64,000 bases of DNA from Fremontodendron californicum (Eukaryota > Streptophyta > Magnoliopsida > Malvales > Malvaceae). Position numbers and translations under genes: made by a program. Position 1 is the first letter of the stretch. Every line of letters begins with the position of its first letter. Below, piece by piece: positions 47,075-58,184 of this stretch. Below the pieces are notes generated by a model. It saw nothing but the letters and a program-made list of their open reading frames with translations, searched no databases and was not told the DNA's origin. The stretch lies in the NCBI GenBank assembly GCA_030761205.1, contig JAULJL010000020.1:2175001-2239000 (forward strand), given 5' to 3'.

Positions 47075-47416
47075 CTAGTTTTGAAGGGATTGGCCGACGC
47101 CAGGATCGTGGACAGGCGCTTGGGGCCTGAAGTCGCCTACGTTTCTGTGTGGCCGGGCTTGGGTTGCTCCAATAACCACACTTGGTGGTGAAGGTGGAGA
47201 CTGCGTGTTGGCAACAGCTGCTTTATTAGTGTTAACACCATTAATTTTGGGATCAACAATAGTCCTTGTTTCCTTTGCTACGATTCTACATCTACCGTAA
47301 GTTTGGACCTTCTGGAAATTGTTGTTTTGGTCCAATATCAAATGCCTTCCTACAAAACTAAGGAAGAAAACAAGCGAAAGGAGAACAAGAATGGAGAGTA
47401 AATTGTTTTGGGCCAT
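47075..47416 (-). CDS. Divergent single-domain CEP-like precursor, unit C copy
   Basis: 113 residues. The signal peptide and spacer are very close to those of the unit B gene, but the CEP domain at 95-109 reads DFRPQAPVHDPGVGQ. Compared with its paralogues, Thr5, Thr6, Gly8, Ser10 and the final His are replaced, while Pro4, Pro7, Pro11 and the GVG core remain. Two residues after the signal core and one Ser in the spacer are lost and two residues are gained, all in frame. Either the peptide is under relaxed selection (an early pseudogene) or it has a changed activity. The frame is intact and the TATA box is kept. Confidence 0.85.
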   Translation of the reverse strand: MAQNNLLSILVLLSLVFFLSFVGRHLILDQNNNFQKVQTYGRCRIVAKETRTIVDPKINGVNTNKAAVANTQSPPSPPSVVIGATQARPHRNVGDFRPQAPVHDPGVGQSLQN

Positions 47417-47552
47417 AATGTGAGTTTTTGTGAATGTATATGATCTCTGGGAGAAAGTTATAACTAAGCAAAAGCTTTGATTTAAATTTGGAAAACAAGT
47501 GAAGAAGACACTTAGCAACTTTGCCTATGGACCACTTCTTCCCCCAGGGTGC

Positions 47553-47560
47553 TATTTATA
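47553..47560 (-). promoter_or_regulatory. TATA box of divergent CEP gene, unit C
   Basis: The minus strand reads TATAAATA 137 bases upstream of the start, the same spacing as in unit B. Confidence 0.6.
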
Positions 47561-47948
47561 GAAGATGAGAGAGAGCAAGAGAAACGAGGTGTCAAAAGAC
47601 TAAGAAATAGGAATTAAGGATTTTAACTTAATTGATTCATATAATTACTTTTAAAAATAGACATTAAATAAGTTTAAAATTCGAATTTTAACAATTGAAA
47701 TTTTTTTACTATCTCTTACAGCATCTTTTGTAAGAAAAAGAAAACTAACAAATAAGATTTCTTAGTGTGACAATGTACAAAACTAAATAAAGGTGTAACA
47801 ATTCTCAGAATCTTTCTCCACGTGCATGCGTGCACAACATAGAGCTCATGTTTATGGTTATGGTTACACTCTCCCAACAATTAATTTGCATGGGCCATGC
47901 AACAGTTCATTATTTTTTTAATCTTCTTTTCGTCTCTTCTTAAATCTT

Positions 47949-48144
47949 TTTTTTTTTTTTGGATAATTATATTTTCATATATCCAAGAAAACAGCAGTGC
48001 TGCTACATGTTACAAAGCTAGCTTAGCCTAGCTAAACAAATCAGAAAACCAATACCATTAGACAAACATGTCTGCATTTAATCTCCAAGAATTACATAAA
48101 AACGTATTAACTGAATCTCTTTTAATCAACATTAGACAAACATG
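47949..48144 (-). mobile_element. 196-bp LINE tail upstream of the unit C CEP gene, 14-bp TSD
   Basis: The insertion starts with poly-T and is flanked by the perfect duplication TCTTCTTAAATCTT at 47935-47948 and 48145-48158. It is absent from units A and B. It lies about 390 bases upstream of the TATA box of the unit C gene. Confidence 0.85.
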
Positions 48145-49064
48145 TCTTCTTAAATCTTAACATAGTGCTAAATCAACTTTATATTTTATTTAGACTAATT
48201 ATTACAACCAACAATATTCAATGTTGAGATGAGTAAAGTTAAGGTGGGAATATTAAATATAATGGTAATTAATTATTGAACTTGATGGTCCAGTTGTATA
48301 TATATATGATTTATTAAATACTTAGATTAGTGTACTCTTTTTTTTCTGGTTAAATCAAATATATTATATTAATCGATCAAAAGGTTACAAAGCTAGAACA
48401 AACTAACGGTACCAACTGGAAAATAACCCAAAACTAAAACCATAATGCATGAAGCATCGACAACACCCCATTGCCAGAATATCAATAAAGTACCCACATA
48501 CAAAGAAAAGAAAAAGCAAAACAAAACACGACATCAAACTTGAAGTGACAACATGCCCAAATTAGTAAGCCTCAAGCTAAGCCAATAGAAACACGAGATA
48601 AACGGCCAATTCACAATGAGAATAGAACACCTCAACAAATAGCAATTACCTTCAACTTCAAGTCCAGTGGCGGGGTGTGGTGGGAGCCAGGGGGGCCTTG
48701 GCTCCCTCAAGAATTTAGAATTTTTTTTAGTATATATATTTATATGTATTTATATATTAAATTAAATTAATCTTCTCAAAATAAAATTTATATTTATTTA
48801 ATTTTTTATTCTTTTTACAACTTAATTTTATGCATTATAATTCTAAAAAGTTAAAATATATTGTTATTTATCTTTTTTATTTTATCCATCAATTATTATT
48901 CATAATTCTTCAAATTAATTGATTTGTTATAAATATTAAGTTACAATCGTGTAAATTTAAATTAACTTTCTAAATGTTAATTTTCTCGATAAAATTTCAA
49001 CAAAATATTATAAACTGTAAAATCAAATTTTTTCTTATATTGTAAAGGATAAAGTAAAAAAATT

Positions 49065-50425
49065 GTGAATGCTCACAATAACCAGGTGACTTTATGCCCT
49101 GATAGGAAAGCTAACAACAAGCAGGAGCACTGGCTTTACAAGTCTTATAAGCAGGCCTTAATGAACGTGGAATTGTTGGAATCGATGGATGGGAAAAAAG
49201 AAGATATGGGTAACAAAAAGGCCGAGTCTAAGAAAGAAAGGAAAGTCTGCGCAGCAGTCATTGAGGAAGAACAGTTGCATGCTTTGGAGAGATGTGTGGT
49301 GGGAAGGGCAAAAGGATATTTTGACAGTGAGTGGCTTCTGGAAAATTTCCACCAGCAGGGAATTTTTGATATTGGAGTGAAAAAAATAAATGGAAGTTTC
49401 TTCTTGATCGAGTTTGATGATCCTGAAACTTTGATCGAAATGGAAAAAAAGGAATGGGAGTGGTTAAAACAGTGGCTCACTGATATTGAACCATGGTCTG
49501 CTAAGTTTATTCCTAAATGCAGAAATACTTGGTTGGTATGTCATGGTATACCACTGCAGGCATGGAACTTGAGTACATTTCAGAATATTGCTAGTTTGTG
49601 GGGTGAACTCTTATACGCAGATGGAAATACTCTGAAGTTCTGCGATTTTAGAAGAGGAATTTTGTTCATTCGAACTCATCACATTGATAGGATTGATGAG
49701 CTAGTCACTCTTCATTGTGGTTAGATTGATGCTACTATAAGAGTGTCCGAGTCTGATTCAAATCCTGATGATTTCACATCCTGGTATGGTCATAATAATA
49801 TTGATATTCTGTCCAATTCGGGTTCGATTGATCCAGCAAATCAAGAAATCGGTAATACAGAAGGTGATGGGGAAGACGGTGAACATGGGGCGAATGAACC
49901 GTCATGGCCTGATTCGACGGGGGACAACAAAACATCTGCTTTTAATGATTTGAATACAGAGAGGTTAGACGATATTGAGCTTGTGAATAACAGCAGCTGT
50001 ACCCTTGGAAACATAAGAGATTCTGAGTAGAAAATGGAGGCGCTATGTCGTAGGCTTAGTGGGATGAAAGAGAAGAGTGTGGTGGTTTGTAATTCAAAAG
50101 AGCTTGATTCTAATGGGCCCCATATTGATCTGTCCCGTAATTCGGTTGGCTGTCTAAAAATGGGAACCGGGTGGATGAGGATATTGAGAGCCTGTTACCA
50201 GATGTTGGTCTGCAAAATGATTTTCAAAATATTGGGCCACAAACCAATGAATCACCAGCAGATTCTGTTCATAGTCACAATATTGAAGAGGAAGAGAAGA
50301 ATGGGGATGAACATCCAATACCAGGTACGACCCAAAAAGGAAAAAATGTGAGAAATCTAATAGATTTGGAGGAAAAAGTTCTCAACAAGATCAACAAAAA
50401 ATCAAGAAAGAAGAGGAACAAGTAG
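49065..50425 (+). pseudogene. LINE ORF1 remnant (DUF4283-like)
   Basis: The frame at 49065-49724 contains a DUF4283-like core (GYFDSEWLLENF, FLIEFDDPETL, WLTDIEPW) and the adjoining segment with GIPLQAWN and NIASLWGELL. Acidic, low-complexity frames then lead to a basic tail, LEEKVLNKINKKSRKKRNK. Stops at 49722 and near 50028 and a frame change near 50171 break it. It probably bound LINE RNA. Confidence 0.78.
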
Positions 50426-50779
50426 GGAAAAAAAAGGGAGGTCAGAGTAAGAAGTTTCAACAGAGAGTTGTCAAAGATTCTCTATCCGAAGGAGATTTTA
50501 GGGACTTAAAAAAAATCTTTGAAGAAGATGCTAAGGCCACCTGGAAACTAGGCAAAGCATTGGGTTGTACAGCCAGCTGCGACGATGAAATGGTGGTGAG
50601 TAGAATCATGGAGCTAGATGCTTGATAGCTCCACGAGGTACACAGGTGAGAATCATTAACTATTGGTTTTGTGTGGGTGTTGCTGTGTCTATTGTGAATT
50701 TAGTGTCTTGTGGATTGGGGGTGGGGGTGGGTGTGGGTGTGGTTGTAATCTTGAAGTACCTGTTCGTAAGTGCTATAGC

Positions 50780-51687
50780 ATGAGGGTTTTTAGCTGGAAT
50801 ATTCGTGGACCCGGCTCCCCTGTTAAGCGGTCAGTTCTTAAGAAGTTTTTGATTTATCACAATGTCGAAATGATGTTAGTCCAAGAGACAAAGCTTGAGA
50901 GTATTTCAGATGCATTAATTATGGAATTGTGGGGTCAGAGAAATTTCGAATGGGTTTACTTGAAATCACAGGGTAACTCAGGTGGGTTGTTGATGGTGTG
51001 GGATAAGCAGTATTTTGTATGTGACACTAAATGCTGCAGGGGTCGTTTCTTGGCAGTTAAGGGTAAGTGGTTAAAATGCAATTTTGAGTGTATTGTGTGT
51101 AATGTTTATGCTCCTTGTGATGCTAGGGGGAATAAAGAATTGTGGGAGATTCTGGATCTCAAATCATTTATGGCTGGTAGTGGTGTGTGGTAAGGGATTT
51201 TAGTGCGGTAAGATCAGAGTCTGAAAGAAGTGGTGGTGCGTATTGTAGTGGAGAGACAAATGATTTCAATGAGTTTATTTGCAATGGTGAATTGGTGGAT
51301 ATGCCGCTAAGGGGGAGAAAATTCGCTTGGTACGGCTGAGGCAATAGAAGGAGCAGATTAGATAGATGTCTTATTTCATCGGATTGGTTGTTCCAGTTTA
51401 AAGATTTATGTCTCAAAGTGTTAGAGAGGAAAGTATCCGACCACTGCTATTTGCTGCTCGCTTCAGAGTTTATTGACTGGGGTCCTAGGCCGTTTAAAGT
51501 CTTTGACTGTTGGTTCAATGAAATATCACTTATTGTTAAGACACGTGAGGAATGGAAGAATATAATGGTGACAAGGAAGGCTGGCCACTGTTTGAATGTC
51601 AAACTGAAAAATATGAAGAGGTTCTTGAAGAATTGGAAAAAAGAAGCAAAAATATTTGTCTCAACAAGATTGGATATAGATGAATGA
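50780..51687 (+). pseudogene. LINE endonuclease domain (EEP fold), broken
   Basis: This is the start of ORF2. Its endonuclease motifs run in order: FSWNIRG at the start, QETKLE with the catalytic Glu, NSGGLLMVWD, VCNVYAP, and SDHCYLLL near 51436-51460. A frame break with a stop lies near 51190, and the part from 51388 is in another frame. The usual SDHCPL has Tyr for Pro. No reverse transcriptase follows. Confidence 0.82.
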
Positions 51688-53232
51688 TGATGCGGGCCGA
51701 CATGCACTGAAATCGAACTTACATAGGGAAACTCTCATAATGTTGAATGTGGATTAGTCATGGCATAAATTTCTATGCCATGCATGTGATATGCACGAGT
51801 TGAAGTTAATCCTTTCTTTGGAGATTGGAAATTGTTTGGGGAGTTGAGTGATAATTAGTTTTATTTTATTTTGGGTAATTCTGATTTGTTATTTGTTGGC
51901 TACTGTTGTTTTGTGGATTTGTCCTGGGGGGGTTGTTTATTATTTCAAGATGGAATCAAATGGAATGTTGCTTATTTTGGATTATCTGAAGCTTCATCGT
52001 GTGTGGTGGTTTTGCTGGATGGTTATTTTTGGTTTTAGGATTCTTTTATCAGATGTTTTTGTGTAGATTTGATGATTACTTTATGATTGTTAAGCATCTT
52101 TTATCTGATGCCTAGACTGCAGTCTTTGTGACTCTTTCCCTTTGTTAATAAATGACTTTGGCTTAGCAAAAAAAAAAAACGAAAGGGTAAAGTCAGGTTT
52201 TTCTGTTTACTACGTGTTCTCGTTACCCTCTATAGCTTTTTTCTTGTATTTTCTAGTTTCAAATTCAATTAATTTTGTTTTTAATTGATACTTGTCATTT
52301 GAGTCATCAAGTTTAATTTGAGTCATCAAGTTTAAAAATGAAGCTCATACTAAAACTCTCAAAGATCTCATTTTATTAGTTAGTAGTTAGTTAACTTTTA
52401 TCTTTATTTTTTAAAATTTTTATTATAAATCTATTTGTTTTTTCTATCACTGTCAATTTTTTTACAAAGCAAAAATAACAAGATTCTTATTAAGATTGTT
52501 ATTTTATTATTTAAAATATATGTTTATAATAATCTTGTTTTTATATGCATGGATAATGTTCAAACTTTTGTGATTAATCAAAAATTTGATATATTTTTTG
52601 GTTAATTTTTATTATAGTATAATATTATATCGATTTACTTTAACTATTTATGATATACCTCAAATAAAATATATATAGATTTAATCATTTTATTGGCTCT
52701 TCTAAAATTAAATGTCAAGATCCGTCACTGTTCAAGTTTTCAACAAAAATATCTGAAACTTCCGGATGAAATTTTTTTTTCACCACTTCAACCATTAATG
52801 AACGATTACAAATGGACACTGAGAGCAAAGCAATGCAACTCATACAAAAGCCACAACTTCATTCGAATCTAAATCTTCAAGCAACCATTAAACCAAAATA
52901 TGAAGCTAAAAATTTTCAGCAGCGAATATGACATGTAATCAAGAATCCAGGCATAGTCAGCTCCTCATGCACCACTGGTTACGCTTTCGTCCTTCTTCTG
53001 AACCTTGTTCTTTGGTTTTAAACTTTTTCACAAACACAATAATCCACTGTACTATCAAAGTGATTGCAATTGCTTGCTCTTGATTTTTTCTTGTGAATTA
53101 GCTGCTGCAGGTCCTGCGGTTCCTCTTGTTCATTCCCCGATACCACCCATCGGTTGTAATGGAAAAGGATTCGCCCCCATACCTCTGACATCCAGTTCCC
53201 ACACCAATTTATCCTTTTTCGTATGAGCCAAC

Positions 53233-53670
53233 TGTTGTGCTAAAATAGCCAAAGAATTGTAAAACCAAATGAAACAAATAAATAACACAACTGTTTTACA
53301 TAATTCAACAAGTGTGTTTACATCCACAGGAGGAGGAGCTAAGAGTTTTATATCAAGAATGGAGAATTGTACAAAATACAATTTGCTAAGACTAGCAATA
53401 ACCTCAACACTTCTAGATAACCAAAAACTCTCTACACTTAGCAGCCTTACTTATTCAGCTCTTGTTGTCTCTACTCCTTGCATTTTTCTCTTCCTCACTC
53501 AAGCCTTTAGGCACTTACGGAAGCTAGAAACACACCACATGGTGGTGGTTGTCATACACATGAATGCATCATGGAGGTGGCTGTCATACACATGGCTAAG
53601 TTGCTTTCAAGTTGTAAAAATGAGCATGTGATTGTTTGCTTTAGGTGGAGTGGAGCCACCATTTTCAACA
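53233..53670 (-). repeat. 3' LTR of copia-3
   Basis: 438 bp, TGTTGTGC...TTTCAACA on the plus strand. It matches 58185-58542 plus 60169-60248. Confidence 0.9.
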
Positions 53671-53769
53671 ATCTCCACCTTGGCGAGAATCCATCGAGAG
53701 AATCCTCTGATCAGAGCTTCCTCCTCCCTCCTTCAGGCGCTTAATCTTGAGAGTTATTAATTAAGTCCA

Positions 53770-56700
53770 AACAGTGTTAAAACTTGATTCTAGAAACTGT
53801 CTTTGTTAGCATGTCTGCGGGATTATCTACAGTCCCTATCTTCTGTAGTAGAATGTCTCCTTCATATATTATTTCTCGAATAAAGTGGTATCGTACATCT
53901 ATATGTTTGGTCCGACTGTGATGAACTTGGTTCTTTGCTAGGCAAATGGCACTCTGACTATCGCATAAAATATCTACCTTCTTCTGTGCAATCCCCAAAT
54001 CATCAATCAATCTTTGAAGCCAAATTCTTCCTTGAAAACTTCCGTTACAGCCATGTACTCTGCTTCTGTTGTAGACAGAGTACTGTTGACTGTAATGTTG
54101 ATCTCCAACTTACTGGTCCTCCTGTCATAGTGAACACATAACCAGTAATAGACCGACGCTTATCAAGATCTCCAGCATAGTCTGAATCTGCATATCCTAT
54201 CAGATACTCACCTATAGTTTTACTTCTCTCAAATTTCAAGCCCGTATCCACAGTACCATAAATGTATCGTAGAATCCATTTCACGACTTGCCAGTGGCCT
54301 TTACCAGGATTGTGCATGTATCGGCTCATCATACTTACTGCATGGGAAATGTCATGTCTAGTACATACACAGCATACATCAGGGCACCAACTGCATTGGC
54401 ATATGGAACATTACCCATCTGCTTCTTCTCACTGTATATGTACTTGGTGACAACAAAGCACTGAGTTTGAAATGTGGCACCAAGGAAGTACTTACAGATT
54501 TGGTCTTATCATTAACGCCAAATCGTTGAAGTACTTTGCTCAGATATTGAGCCTAGGTCAATTTGACTACACCATTCTCTCTGTCTCTGCTGATTTCCAT
54601 CCCAAGAACTTTCTTGGCTTCTCCAAGATCCTTCATCTCGCACTCTAAGCTCAATTGAGCCATCAGCCTGTCGATCACCACCTTGCTTTTAGATGCGATT
54701 AGCATATCATCAACATATAAAAGCAAATAGATAAATGATTCATCTCGGAGTTTTCAAAAATAGACACAGTGATCAAATTGACTGCATGTGTACTTCTGAT
54801 CCATCATAAAGATGTCAAACCGTTTGTACCACTGTCGCGGTGACTGCTTCAGACCATACAGTGACTTGTTCAACTTACATGCCCAACCTTCATGACCGGG
54901 GACCCTAAACCCATCTGGTTGAGTCATAAATTTCCTCCTCTAAGGAACCATGGAGGAATGCAGTTTTTACATCAAGTTGAACTAACTCTAGGTCATACTA
55001 GGCTACTAAAGACCATAATATTCGAATAGATACATGCTTAACAACAGGTGAAAAGACCTCATTGTAGTCTATTCCTTCTTTCTGAGCATAGTCTTTGGCT
55101 ATCATTCTGGCTTTGTATATGATACTGTCTTTTCCGATAGCACCCTCTTTTTTGGCAAAGACCCATTTACACCCAATTGTTCTCTTGAGTGTTGGAAGTG
55201 GAACCAAATTTCAAGTCTGATTCTGATAAAGTGATGTCATCTATTCACTCATCGCCTTCTTCTACTAAGCATGCACGGGGCTGTTTACAACTTCTTTATA
55301 ATTGGTCAGGACATCATTGTCAATTACTGGAAGGGCGTATGCCACCAAGTCAATGTACCAGGCAGGTTTTCGATTATCTCTTTCCGGTCTACTGGTGGCA
55401 ATAGATTCAGGTTGCTAACTGATTTCAGGTGATGACTCCTCCACTTCATATAAGGTGTCATCAAATTCAGGTTCAGACTCATCAGTACTCTGGACAGTAC
55501 TCTGAACTTCAGGTTCAAACTCCACCTACCTCAAAGAATCTAGGTTCTCATTCTCTGGAGTTTTCATGTCAGCATTATAGATTCGTCAAAGGCAACATCT
55601 CGGCTCACGATGATCTACTTTGACTCAAGGTTCCACAGTCGGAATGAGCCCAAGTTTCGATTCACTAACGTGAAAATGCGTAGCCGATCATAATCAGTAG
55701 CAGAATGTCCGGACCACACCTCTATGGGAGTCTTCCCATTTATTGCAGTTGAGGGTAGTCTGTTGATGATGTGAGAGGCGTACATCAAAGCCTCTGTCCA
55801 AAATGCTTTGCTAAAGCCTGATTGGGATAACATGCAGTGAACTTTTTCATCCAAAGTTCTATTCATCCTTTATGCAATTCCATTCTGCTGGGGAGTGCCA
55901 GGAATAGTGAAGTGTCGCATTATCCCTTCATTCTGACAATGTTCCAGAAATGGATCAGATTTGTATTCTCCATCATTGTCCGATCTTAGTCTCTTAAGCT
56001 TTCTCTCGGTTTGGGTTTTATCATCTGCTTCCATCTCAAAAAGATATCCAGGACTTCATCCTTGTGCTTCATAGTATAAACCCAGACATAACTTGAGTAA
56101 TCATCAATAAAGGTCACAAAATAGTGCTTACCTCCCAATGAAGCATTTTTGGAAGGCCCCCTGACATCAGTGTGAACATAATCCAGCGTTGCTTTTGTAC
56201 GATGAATTGCAGTGCCAAACTTGACTCTCGTCTACTTGCCTAAGACGCAATGCTCGCAGAAATCAAGTTTACCAGATTTGGCATCTTTTAGTACACCTTG
56301 CTTCACTAAGTTTTGCAAGGCCATCTCTCCAACATGACCTAGACGCATGTTCCAAAGTCGAGAGATGCCAAATTTATCGCCTTCTTTACAGCTGGAGACT
56401 TCTTCTCTTTCGGTCACGATTTCTGCATCTAGGAAATACAGGTTTCTTTTCATAGTACCCTTCATGGCTAAGAATGCTCCATGTACAACCTTAAGGATTC
56501 TATTTTGAATAGTCACCTTGTAACCATTAGAATCTAAAACCCCAGACTCATTAGATTCTTCTTCAGATCCAGGACATACCTTACATCTATAAGTTTTTTG
56601 GTTGTACCGTCATACATTTTCAGCCGTATCGTTCCAATACCTCTTATGTGACAGGTATTATCATTGCCCATAAGGACAACTCCTCCATCAAGCTCTCGAA

Positions 56701-57666
56701 AGCTTGAGAACCACTCTCAAATCGGACACATATGGTAGGAACATCCGAAATCAAGGATCCATTGGTTGGAAGGGTTTACTGATGTTGAAATCGTAAAAGC
56801 CAATTCTTCTTCTTCGTCAGGCCTTTGAGCAACGTTCACATTCGTTCTTTCTATGTTATGACATTCTTTCTTCCAATGCCTTTTCTGATGGCATTTGTAA
56901 AACTCGTCCTTTACAGATCGTCTGTTTGATGATTTGGAACGCGATCTACCTCGCCTATTGTTTTTGCTAGCTTTTTTATTTTTCGTCCTGCCCCTGAAAA
57001 TTGTCAAAGCTTCTAGTGCGGTATCCCTATGATCATATTGATATTTTTTCGATACTCATTATTCACCAGAGCATTTGATACATCAATAAACTTAACCTCA
57101 TCTTTACCGTATAAGAGACTAGTGCTTAGATGGTCATTATTTTCAAGCAGGGAATTTAACAACAAAAGTGCTTTATCTTCATCTGTGACTTTTGCATCTA
57201 GATTTTGCAGATCTGTGAGGATTTTGTTGAAATTATCTAGACAGTCAATCATAGTGATACCTTGTTTATACTGGAACTTGAAAAACTTCTCTTTCAGATA
57301 GAGACAATTCTCCATGTTTTTCTTCATTTACTTGTCTTCCAATTGTTTTCAGAAACTTGTTGCCTTAGTCTCCTTCATGACAGAGTACTTCTGGTCCTTG
57401 GCTAGGCACAGCCGAATTCTGCCACAAGCCTGACGATTCACAAAGTTCCAGTCTTCATCAGATATATCCTTGGGCCTAGCTTCCAAGGCTATATGTGACA
57501 TTTCTTAGAATAGCAAGTCCAGTACTTCGCACTGCCACATGCCAAAGTTATTGGTGCTATCAAATTTCTCCACCTCAAACTTTGAATTGGACACTATGGT
57601 TCTTCTAACATAAGAATTGGATAATGGTGCGTCGCTGACTAATTCCTTCTGCTTTTTATTGGCCAT
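53770..57666 (-). pseudogene. copia-3 gag-pol pseudogene
   Basis: Read on the minus strand. gag starts near 57666, and a gag core (LYLKEKFFKFQYKQG) is at 57013-57327. The zinc knuckle near 56890 has lost its first Cys (FYKCHQKRHWKKEC). The protease reads DFG instead of DSG near 56750. GAG-pre-integrase (LWNMRLGHVG) is at 56232-56516 and late integrase at 55615-55866. Reverse transcriptase pieces include CKWVFAKKEG and YNEVFSPV at 54998-55207. RNase H (YADSDYAGD) is at 54045-54332, with the end at 53777-54010. Many stops and frameshifts break the frame. Confidence 0.9.
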
Positions 57667-58184
57667 GGCAACTTCAGTGAATTTATCTGTTTTGCGTTTT
57701 CCAAAATTTTAGAGTTTGATATGGAAAAATGGATGTCGCGGTTGAATCCGGAACGGTCCAATTAGCCAGAAAGAGGTCCAACTGACTAGAATTTGGACAC
57801 TCAGAGAATATTCCACTAATATCCTCATACAGGTGGCACATTTTGGACTCGGATTAGCTCGATCGACTCGAGAAAGTCTAGGAATAGTGGTCTGAACCGA
57901 CAGGGAAAACGGCCCAGAAAAACTGGTAGGAGCGATAGTGGCGCGTGGCAATGCATGACAAATTTGGTCACCAGTGCGTGGGGCGAGTGAGGACTACTCG
58001 CAGTGACTTCCAATGGCGCGTGAGGGTGCGTGCGACTATGGATCGGGCTCCAGTTTCGTCCGTTGAACTCCTCTCGCTGAGCTCTATCACTTGATATGTT
58101 CAAAACAAAAAATTGAGCACTTTCAATAATTTGGACAGAATCGAACAATCTCGGTTTTACACAAACTCGACTCTGATACCAATT

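Larger units (their letters stand above)
49056..52181 (+). mobile_element. L1-type LINE with ORF1 and endonuclease, reverse transcriptase deleted
   Basis: The LINE is flanked by AAAGGATAAAGT (49044-49055) and AAAGGGTAAAGT (52182-52193). It ends with TTTGGCTTAGC plus a poly-A tail of about 12 bases. ORF1 lacks the N-terminal RRM, so the element is 5'-truncated. The endonuclease is followed, after an abrupt junction near 51690-51760, by 3' untranslated sequence, so the reverse transcriptase has been deleted. Confidence 0.82.
48665..52730. mobile_element. hAT-like element containing a LINE, 8-bp TSD
   Basis: The ends CAGTGGCGG and, in reverse complement, CAGTGACGGA form a short terminal inverted repeat. 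Flanks are TTCAAGTC (48657-48664) and TTCAAGTT (52731-52738), an 8-bp duplication with one mismatch as in hAT elements. The GGGAGCCAGGGGGGCCTTGGC start is followed by AT-rich non-coding sequence. Most of its length is a LINE inserted at 49056. No hAT transposase is visible. Confidence 0.75.

Noticed and set aside
50663..50779. Gly/Cys-rich extension in front of the LINE endonuclease
   Set aside because: It translates a GGGTGTGG simple repeat; endonuclease homology starts at the Met at 50780.
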